From the NCBI GenBank assembly GCA_017311185.1, contig JAESUZ010003488.1:1-64000 (forward strand): a stretch of DNA of 64,000 bases, given 5' to 3'. Within the stretch, counting starts at the first letter, position 1, and every line of letters begins with the position of its first letter. This DNA comes from Proteles cristata cristata (lineage: Eukaryota > Chordata > Mammalia > Carnivora > Hyaenidae). The translations under genes and the position numbers were made by a program. Positions 56,331-64,000 of this stretch are shown piece by piece. Below the pieces are notes generated by a model. That model was given only the letters and a program-made list of their open reading frames with translations. It did no database searches and was not told the DNA's origin.

Positions 56331-56925
56331 GCCCTTGGGTATATATTACAAAACAAAAAGACTTTCTGAAATTTAAAAGCAAAATTCGGGTTTCGTGTAA
56401 CGTCTTGGAAGCTGTGGAGCCCAGGTCTGGGTGGAGTAGTTTGGTGTTTGGGCTCAGTGATGAAGGAATGAATGCGCTCATTTAGGGTAGGAGCAGCAGT
56501 CGTTTCTGTGAAATCATCTGCAGCCCCCTTGGCTCAATTTTAGAATGACTTTCAGAATGTCCCGGAAAGCAAATGGCCTGTCTTGGGGCCTCAGTTTCTG
56601 TCGGCTAAGTTAATTGCCTCCTCCCCCTGCGAGAAACACTGCGCCTGCTCTAGTGGCCAGAGGGGCCTTATGTTAACCAGTTTTTAAAAAGAGAAGTCAA
56701 CTCAAGCATACTTTTTTTTCTCTCCAAGAATTGATACACCCATTAAGGACAAGCTTCGCGTATAAAGATGACTTTATTTATATTTAGAAGTCATGGCCAC
56801 AGGCTTTTATTTGATAAGTTTGAGGTTACAAAATCTGAACATATCATAGCATTGGGGCAGGGCAGGCTGCTGCCTTTTCCCCGGAGAGAACCGTGATTTG
56901 GGTGAAGCCAAAGAATTGGTAGGAA
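56331..56925. other. Intron 1, nothing assignable
   Basis: Single-copy-looking sequence. Confidence 0.5.
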
Positions 56926-56942
56926 CGTGCGTGCGTGTGTGT

Positions 56943-56975
<33 letters not shown>

Positions 56976-56976
56976 T
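56926..56976 (+). repeat. Interrupted (TG)n microsatellite
   Basis: GTGCGTGCGTGTGTGTGTGTGAGTG followed by a pure GT run; likely polymorphic. Confidence 0.97.
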
Positions 56977-57212
56977 TGCTTCTTGGCAATTTGTAGTTAT
57001 GTCAAGACAGACCCTGAGAAGAAGAGCTTGGGAGGCTCGTCTAGGCCTAAAAGTCAAGAATTAAAGTAGGCTTTTAATTAACAGTTTTTGAATTTGCCGT
57101 AGTTTCCAATTATGTTTGTATTTGAACAGGAAGAAGGCTTAGGACTTCTCTTCATTTCCTAACGTGCTCATGAAACATGAATGGGAACTTGCTTTTAAAG
57201 ACTGGTTTCCTG

Positions 57213-57431
57213 GGGTGCCTGGGTGGCTCAGTCGATTGAACGTCTCACTTCGGCTCAGGTCATGATCTCATGGTCTGTGGGTTCGAGCCCCGCGTCGGGC
57301 TCTGTGCTGACAGCTCAGAGCCTGGAGCCTGCTTCGGATTCTGTATGTCCCTCTCTCTCTTCCCCTCCCTTCCTTGTGTTCTGTCCCTCACTGCTTCTCA
57401 AAAATAAATAAACATTTAAAAAAATTAAAAA
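57213..57431 (+). mobile_element. Feline tRNA-Lys SINE, sense
   Basis: The head GGGTGCCTGGGTGGCTCAGTCGATTG is followed by the CpG-rich B-box region GGGTTCGAGCCCCGCGTCGGGC, and the tail is CTCAAAAATAAATAAACATTTAAAAAAATTAAAAA. The short flanking repeat TTTCCTG supports insertion. The retained CpGs suggest a fairly young copy. Confidence 0.95.
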
Positions 57432-57443
57432 AAGATTTCCTGT

Positions 57444-57444
<1 letters not shown>

Positions 57445-57481
<37 letters not shown>
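57445..57481 (+). repeat. (CA)n microsatellite
   Basis: A pure CA run directly after the SINE's 3' flank. Together with the TG run 470 bp upstream it forms a complementary pair. Confidence 0.97.
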
Positions 57482-57482
<1 letters not shown>

Positions 57483-57483
<1 letters not shown>

Positions 57484-58960
57484 CGACACACAGCAACCAC
57501 ATTGGGGTGCCAGAGCGTGATGAATTTTTCAAATATTTCAGCAAAGGTTTCAGAGCACTCATGAAACAAAAGCATTAAGGATTGCTTGTCATAGCTAATA
57601 AAGTTTGCTTGGATCTCACTTAATTTTTCTGCTTCACTTCACAAAGTAATTGAAACTTCCTTTTTGCTTCAAGTCTCCCTCCACCCCCGTCCAAGAGCTA
57701 CGGTCTTAAAAGAACATCTCTTTTGGTTAGCAGTTCTGTGGAATTTCTCTGAATGTAGAAGTAGGCCCTCAAATAGTTATTGAGCTAGTGATCATTCAGT
57801 CCTTGGAAGGGAAAAATTAATTAAATCTGCAAGTGCCTTCTGGAGGCCAAGGAACATCCAAGGAGAAAAGGGGCTTATTACACCCGGAGTATTTGAAAGC
57901 GTTTCTTGGGTAAACCTGGAAGCCTGGTCCAGGATAGAAAGCAGAGATGATGGAACTGCCCTGCCTTGGAACAATGAAGGTATGAAGAAATAAGCCCTAA
58001 CTGACAACAAAACTGAGGAACTTTCCAGGAGCTTTCAATTGATGCAGGTTAGCTAAGATAATGAACTTCCCAGTGCCCCACATCTAGCTGTTTGCTGCTT
58101 TATTTCAAGTGGTTCTCCGGAAAATTGCTTTTTCTGACAAATAAAATCCCCGGAAGTCTTAACCACCTCTTGCAAAATAGCTCGCTCCTCCCTCCCTCCC
58201 AACCATGTTTTGTTTTGGGTTAACAGTAAAAGGCAAAACACATTGTTGACTTTACCAGAAAATTTGGGGGACAGATTTTGCTGCTGTGGCCAGGGAGGTG
58301 AACAGAAACCTCAGATTGCATAGCCTCTCTTCTCAGGGCAAAAGCTTATTTCTGGAGCGATGTGGGTGGGTTTTGAGGAGCTCTTCTATTTTTGTTTTAA
58401 AGCATTTGGTAAGAAGACACTTGACTTTGAAATTTGATTTTCATATGTACTGGCTTGAGAGACCTGAACCCCCACCTCCACTCAATCTACCTTGTCAGCT
58501 TTCATTTTTAACTAAGTACTCAACTAGTTGACATACCTTGCTTATTTTAAAAGCAATCATATGGGAGTAATTTGGCCTTTTTTTTTTTTTATCAAGTTGA
58601 GTGTTAATTATTTTGATCTCCCTCTTGAATGGTGGGTTGCTAAAAGTAATATTAGTCGCAGCTGGGCTGCGAGAGCGCCAGTCCAGATTCCTTGGTTGAA
58701 TGTTTTATAGGTCACTAAACAATTTTCTGATGAAAATAATTTATTTAAACCCTAATTCTCAACCTCTGTCTTCCCCCAATCCCTTAGGATAATTAAATGC
58801 CCGGCACTGTACATCTAACTAGTTAACTTGCTGTTCGAGAATCCTCATTTACATGTTCATATCCTGTGCAGAAAGAATGATTTATCCTGGGAAGAAAGCT
58901 TTGTAAATACTAGGGTGTTTACTTTGATTTAAATTTCATTTTGAAAAGAATAGTACCATG
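57483..58960. other. Intron 1, nothing assignable
   Basis: Single-copy-looking, moderately AT-rich sequence, without recognised repeats. Confidence 0.5.
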
Positions 58961-59852
58961 GATTGAGTGTAGTACTTTTATCATCTAAGAAAATATTGAG
59001 AAAATTACTTCATATAAAGTAATAGGATATTGGGTGGGCGACACATTTTTTTTATACTTTGATGTGGCTTCTTGATTTTGTTCATATATCCAAGGGCAGA
59101 TCCTACCTTATACATAGGAGTATGCGTGGAAGATGTCCTAAATTACAGCACCCTTCGATATGCCAAACCAGGGACTCGGGTGTGACTACGTTCTAAGACA
59201 CTGTGCGAGTGAGGCATTTGAGAAATATTTTGACAACCTTGACTAGGTTTTCATGTCATTTTTAATCAACCACATCATAATATTATATTAGGTTTTGTTG
59301 CTTAGCTCACACTGTCTAATGGTTACAAGTTCAATATCACTTAAGACAGACTTTAATTATCTCATGTACATGACGATGGTTCCGTGAGAACTACAGCCTA
59401 ACAGAAATATAACAAAAAACAGGAACTAGGGTCAGAAGCCCCACAGGGCTTTTTCAGAGGAGGCAGACGTAACTCACATAAGAGTTTTTTGGGCACGCTT
59501 GATTGCATGAAGGGAGGCTGTAATAGGATGGAAAGCAAACATATAGCACTAATAGGGATTAAATTAATTGTACATCCTCCTTCTTGGGGAGAGAATTAAG
59601 GATGTGGTTTTCTATGAAATCATTTGATTGCAAGTAGAATAAAATTAATTCCCTGGTTTTGCATATCATGATGCACTGGAACTTAGGACAGCTTCCACGT
59701 ATACGTCTGTGGTGTAAGGTAGGGTCTGCACGTGGATATACAAACAAAATCAAGAAGCCACGTTGAAGTATAAAAACGTGCTGTCAAATGTTACTTTATA
59801 TCGAAGTAATTTTCTCAATGTTTTCTTAGATGATAAAATTACCGTGCTCTTA
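58961..59852. repeat. Long inverted repeat, ~200 bp arms
   Basis: The left arm (about 58961-59173) and the reverse complement of the right arm (about 59650-59852) share blocks such as TTATCATCTAAGAAAA, ATTGAGAAAATTACTTC, GTGGCTTCTTGATTTTGTT, CCTACCTTA and AACCAGGGA in the same order. Identity over the alignment is roughly four bases in five by eye, with one 7 bp gap. The ~476 bp centre is AT-rich and shows no open frame of note. I do not recognise the family. A fossil non-autonomous DNA transposon with long terminal inverted repeats, or an old local inverted duplication, would both fit. No TSD was found. Confidence 0.85.
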
Positions 59853-60286
59853 AAAATCTCGAGAGAAACTGTAAATGAATGAACAAAATCTTAGAGGGGA
59901 TAGGAGTGTAAGACACGTTGAAGGATGGCTGATTTTATTAGCAGCCCTTCTACGAATTGGAAACATCCCTTTAGACTTTGGTGTGGAGGACGGAAGGAGG
60001 TCTCCAGTCAGCGTGGACGTTTGGAATACTGGCAAACATGCCGCATTGCCGTCTCCAGAGTGCCTCCTTCAGGGAGACCTGTATCCTCATTGAAGGGCCT
60101 CCATTGGCCATCCAGACCATTGCGATGACGTTAAGACTTCATACCCTGGCAGGAAAAAAACCAAGCAGGTCCGATTCGTCTCCGGCACTGTTTTGAGATG
60201 AATCACAGTTGGAAGAGAGATGGCATGGAGTGTAACAGTTATGTATTTTTTTGACCCTGTTTATTTGAAAGAAGCAGGAGATACTT
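59853..60286. other. Intron 1, nothing assignable
   Basis: Single-copy-looking sequence; three short overlapping open frames at 59875-60196 have no features. Confidence 0.5.
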
Positions 60287-60300
60287 TACTTGAAAGATTA

Positions 60301-60499
60301 AAATTTTTTTTAATAGTTTATTAATTTTGGAGACAGAGGATGAGTGGAGGAGGGGTAGAGAGAGACATACAGAATCCGAAACAGGCTCCAGGCTCTGAGC
60401 TGTCAGCACAGAACCCGACGTGGCGCTTGAACCCGTGAACCGCGAGATCATGACCTGAGCTGAAGTCAGACACTTAACTAACTGAGCCACCCAGGCCCC
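60301..60499 (-). mobile_element. Feline tRNA-Lys SINE, antisense
   Basis: It runs from an AAATTTTTTTTAATAG tail to GAGCCACCCAGGCCCC. The perfect TSD TACTTGAAAGATTA lies at 60287-60300 and 60500-60513. Confidence 0.96.
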
Positions 60500-60513
60500 T
60501 ACTTGAAAGATTA

Positions 60514-61419
60514 TAGGTGAGAGAGGGGCTCCTTGTTCTGGTTTGCCCAGTACAGTTCAGGTTCACACGTGTTGTCCCTGCATGATTGTTAATAGGGTCT
60601 TCTTTCCCTCTCACATGTGTCCTGGTGTGGGCTATAATTTATGGTCAGCCTAAGGACAGGAAATGGTATATTTGCAAAGAGAACTTGATAATTAAACCTG
60701 ATTTCAAATAGTTTGGCTTCAAAAAAAAAAAAAAAAAAAAGGCTAAGTGAACTTTATAAACTCTTGGCTAAGTGTGACTCTGCCTAAGGTTGTGGAAGGA
60801 AGCTCCTCCAGGTCGACCTCCTGGCCCGGCGGGTTCTGCTGCATTCGTTGGAGGTGCTTTTCAAAGAGGCAGGAAAGCCATATATACCGATGGCTAAAAA
60901 AGAACCTTACAGAATAGAATCACGTCTGATTCAGATAGCACCTCTGGGCCATCATTGTGGAGATCGCTTCTCATCACCTTGGCTACACGTGCGGATGTGG
61001 TAGAGTCGGGGCTCACACCCTAGGAAGAGTTTCGGGGACCAGCTCGCAGATATCTGCCTCCCTCCATGGAGCTTGTGTGTGAACGTCGAATGCAGGTTAC
61101 ACAACTGTTTTCCTCCAGGGCCTGCCAATGTTTTTGTTTTTGAAACGACCGATAAAGTGAATCTTTTATTCTTTACGAACCTCTTCCCAGGGCGTAAGAC
61201 AGAGTAGCAGACAAGTGCTCTTTACTGTTTTATTTGTGTATTTTGTTTTTTTTTAAACCGGTTACAGTGCTGTAGGCCAAAGTATGAATTATGGTTTTGT
61301 GCCCAGTGATCAAATATCATCAGCCTAGGGAACATCATAATACCCGAGTTGTACAGAAATGTCCAAATAGCGTAGAATAGGTGTTTTGGAATCAGATTTA
61401 TGTGTTTATTATTATGGCA
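60514..61419. other. Intron 1, nothing assignable
   Basis: It contains a pure A20 tract at 60721-60740. No SINE body precedes it, so its origin is unclear. Confidence 0.5.
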
Positions 61420-61545
61420 TGTGGTTTAGTGGGCTTGGAGCTAGGAGACGGATTCCTGGGCTGTATTAGATGACCTTGGATAAGTCACTTAATCCCTCTG
61501 TGCCTTCGGTCCCTTTTCTACTTTCTGAAGCTTAACAAGGATACA
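61420..61545 (+). repeat. MIR SINE, sense
   Basis: GTGGTTTAGTGGGCTTGGAGCTAGGAGACGGATTCCTGGG...GATGACCTTGGATAAGTCACTTAATCCCTCTGTGCCTTCGG follows the MIR 5' half and core. Confidence 0.8.
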
Positions 61546-62288
61546 GAAATCCTCTTCTGGGTTTAAAGAAGTGAATTGCTTGCTTCTGAGAGATGTAGTC
61601 ACTCACCTTGGGTCTCCCCTGCTAAAATAGGGGAGGTCATGGAGGGCTTCCTGAGGGTCTCCAGCTTCAACCCTTGCCCCGAGCAGGCAGAACGCACTTC
61701 ATGATGTGTCCCTGGACAAGAATGTGCACCCTAAGTGTGCTGGCAGGTGGGAAGGCCTGCGGAATTTTTGTTAGTTCTGGGGGGCACTGGGGTGGGTCAG
61801 CTCCCTGCCCAGGGCACCAGGCCGGTGTTTTAAAGTGGAGCCTTGAATGGCAGGCTCCGGTTGGTGAAGTTGCAAGCCTGGCCAGGATAGGGTCCCAGGC
61901 CAGCCCTCGCTGGTCATAGGAAAACTTAGTTAATTGGGCGGCAGTGGGTTAAGACGGCCAAGGTACGTAACCAGCAACTATCACATGAAGATAACTGGAT
62001 TCCCTTGTAGTCATTGGTGAGTGTCTCTTAAGCATCCTGGTTCAGAGAGACCATGATAGAGAGGAGAACACGGACAAGTAGCAAGGATGGGACCACGTAT
62101 CTCCAGGGGGAAAGTTCCTTAGCTCCTAAAGTCCACATTCATTACCTAGAAGTTTCGAGACCATCTTCAGCATGCTGTCCGTCGGACCCTGTGTCCTTGC
62201 AGTTCATGGTAGAGGGCTTCACATGTGGACCTTTATGGTAGTATAAGCAGGTTATATTAGTCTTGTTAACTTTTGGTTTCAGTGGCTA
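61546..62288. other. Intron 1, nothing assignable
   Basis: Single-copy-looking sequence with no gene or interspersed repeat. Confidence 0.5.
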
Positions 62289-62300
62289 TTAGAACACTTA

Positions 62301-62514
62301 TTCGTGGGGCTCCTGGGTGGCTCAGTTGGTTAAGTGTCTGACTCTTGATTTTGGCTCAGGTCACGATCTCCACGGTTTGTGAGTTTGAGCCCCGCGTCAG
62401 GCTCTGTGCTGATGGCACCAAGCCCGCTTGGGATTCTGTTTCTCCGTCTCTCTCTGCCCTTCTCCTGCTTGCACTCTCTTCCTCACAAAATACAAAAATA
62501 AACGTTAAAAAAAT
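62301..62514 (+). mobile_element. Feline tRNA-Lys SINE, sense
   Basis: The head GGGGCTCCTGGGTGGCTCAGTTGG runs to the tail CAAAATACAAAAATAAACG. The direct repeat TTAGAACACTT flanks it (from 62289 and from 62516). Confidence 0.94.
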
Positions 62515-62559
62515 TTTAGAACACTTCCTTAGGATTTTACTTTGATCAGTTGCAAGTGA

Positions 62560-64000
62560 TTTCCGCCGCATTCCCTTTTATTGACATGTACTTGACATGC
62601 AGTGCTGCATTAGTTTCAGGTGTGTGACATAGTGACTTGACAATTGTGTACATTACACAATGCTCATCATAGTAGGCGTAGTTGCCATGTCACCAGACAA
62701 CATTTTTTACAATATTATTGACTATGCTCCCTAGACTTTTCATCCCAGTGACTCATGTATTTATTTTATAACTGGAACTTGGTGCTTCTTAGCCCCCTTC
62801 ACCTATTTTGTCCATCCCTGCTGCATCCCACTCCCCACAATCACCAGGTTGTCTTCTGTACTTCTGACCCTGGCTTTGTTTGCTTTGTTCTTCGGAGTCC
62901 ACATTTAAGAGAAATCCTTTGTCTTTCTCTGTCTGACTTATTTCACTTAGTACAGTGCCTTCTAGGTCCATCCATATTCTTGTGAGTTGGCACAGTTCCA
63001 TTCTTTTTTTTATGGGTGAATAATACCCCATTGTGTGTGTGTGTATACCACAGCTTCTTTATCCATTCATCTAGGGATGGGCACTCAGGTTGCTTCCATA
63101 TCTTGGCTGTTGTAAGTAATGCCGCAGTAAACATTGGGGTGCATATATCTCTTCCAATTTGTTGTTTTCAGTTTCTTTGGGCAAATACCCAGTATTGGAA
63201 TTACTGGATTACATGGTATTTCTATTTTTTTATTTTTTTAAGGACCCTCCATACCTTTTCCACAATAGCTGCACCAATTTAAATTCCCACCAACAGTGTA
63301 CAATGATTCCCTATTCTTTACATCCTTGCCAACACCTGTTATTTCTTGTCTTTTTGATACTAGCCATTATGACAGGTATGAGGTGATACTTCATTGTGGT
63401 CTTGATTTGCATTTCACTGATGATTAGTGATGTTTTGCATCTTTTCATGTCTGTTGGCCATCTGCATGTCTTCTTTGAAAATATGTCTATTCAGGTCCCC
63501 TGCCTATTTATTTTTTTTAATGTGTTTTTTTTTTTTATTTATTTCTAGGAGAGAGAGAGAGACAGCGTGAACAGGGGAGGGTCAGAGAGAGAGGGAGTCA
63601 CAGACTGAAACGGGCTCCAGGCTCTGAGCTGGCAGTCAGCACAGAGCCCGACACGGGGCTCGAACCCACGAACCGCGAGATCATGACCTAAGTGAAAGTC
63701 GGACGCTTAACCGTCTAAGCCACCCAGGCGCCCCTCCCCTGCCTATTTTAATCGATTGTTATGTTTTCTTTGGGTGCTGAGTTTTATGAGGCCCTTTCTG
63801 TATTTTGGATATTAACCCCCTATCAGATATATCATTTGCAAATCTCTTCTCCTGTTTAGTGGGTTGGGTTTTCCTTTTGTTGATGGTTTCTTTGGCTGTG
63901 TAAAAAGCTTGTTTGCTTGATATAATCCCAGTCCTTACTTTTTTTCCTGGATTCTTTTAATTGAAAAATCAAGAAAGACCAGAGTACGCTAGAGATTCGA
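62560..64000 (-). mobile_element. L1 3' portion, antisense, running off the window
   Basis: The antisense order is typical of L1M: TTAGTTTCAGGTGTGTGACATAGTGAC, ATATTATTGACTATGCTCCC, TTTCACTTAGTACAGTGCC, GCTTCTTTATCCATTCATC, CCCACCAACAGTGTACAATG, GACAGGTATGAGGTGATAC. The - strand at about 62900-63030 still reads as an ORF2 C-terminal remnant (YYSPIKK...WMDLEG...SEISQTEKDK). It is interrupted by a SINE at 63510-63734 and non-functional as seen. Confidence 0.93.
63510..63734 (-). mobile_element. Young feline SINE (AAGYGAAAGTCGG subtype) inside L1, antisense
   Basis: It carries TTTCTAGGAGAGAGAGAGAG, GCTGGCAGTCAGCACAG and TGACCTAAGTGAAAGTCGG and ends AAGCCACCCAGGCGCCCC. The perfect TSD TCCCCTGCCTATTT lies at 63496-63509 and 63735-63748. 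Confidence 0.97.

Noticed and set aside
62789..63031. 80-codon antisense frame resembling a protein
   Set aside because: It is the decayed C-terminal remnant of L1 ORF2 inside an antisense L1 copy, not an independent gene.

Overview
This is a stretch of mammalian nuclear DNA from a cat-like carnivore (most likely Felidae). About thirty tRNA-Lys-derived SINEs carry the head 'GGCGCCTGGGTGGCTCAG', a GGGTTCGAGCC B-box, a pyrimidine-rich body and a CTCAAAAATAAATAAA tail. That is the feline form of the carnivore SINE. Many have 14-18 bp target-site duplications (TSDs) that can be read directly. Older mammalian repeats (MIR, L2, L1M-type L1, MER5A, MER2) fill much of the rest. I see no bacterial, phage, CRISPR or recognisable LTR-retrovirus material.

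The one gene I can support is GPC4 (glypican-4), on the + strand. Its first coding exon (16990-17149) encodes the signal peptide and first conserved cysteine region, then stops at a phase-1 splice donor (AACG|GTAGGT). It lies in a large CpG island (about 15.95-17.45 kb) that has no TATA box and holds an ATG-free leader and a strong G-quadruplex-type G tract. Because GPC4 is X-linked in mammals next to GPC3, the window is presumably X-chromosomal (inference).

Layout: 1-15.9 kb is 5' intergenic DNA with SINEs, L1/L2/MIR relics, one GC-rich patch and no gene I can support. 15.9-17.45 kb is the CpG-island promoter, leader and exon 1. 17.15-64 kb is the 5' part of GPC4 intron 1; the acceptor and exon 2 lie beyond the window. 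Intron 1 contains a second CpG-rich segment near 50.8-51.4 kb, a SINE-free AT-rich block at 32.3-34.5 kb, several microsatellites, nested repeats, and an ~890 bp long inverted repeat at 58.96-59.85 kb that I could not assign to a known family.

I found no new multi-gene system. The best leads are the inverted repeat, the intronic CpG-rich segment, the ATG-free open leader of GPC4, a minimal 102 bp L1 insertion with a perfect 16 bp TSD, and several unusual nested or rearranged SINE structures. Element boundaries are exact where a TSD is quoted and otherwise good to about 10-20 bp. Repeat family names come from memory of consensus sequences, not from a database search.
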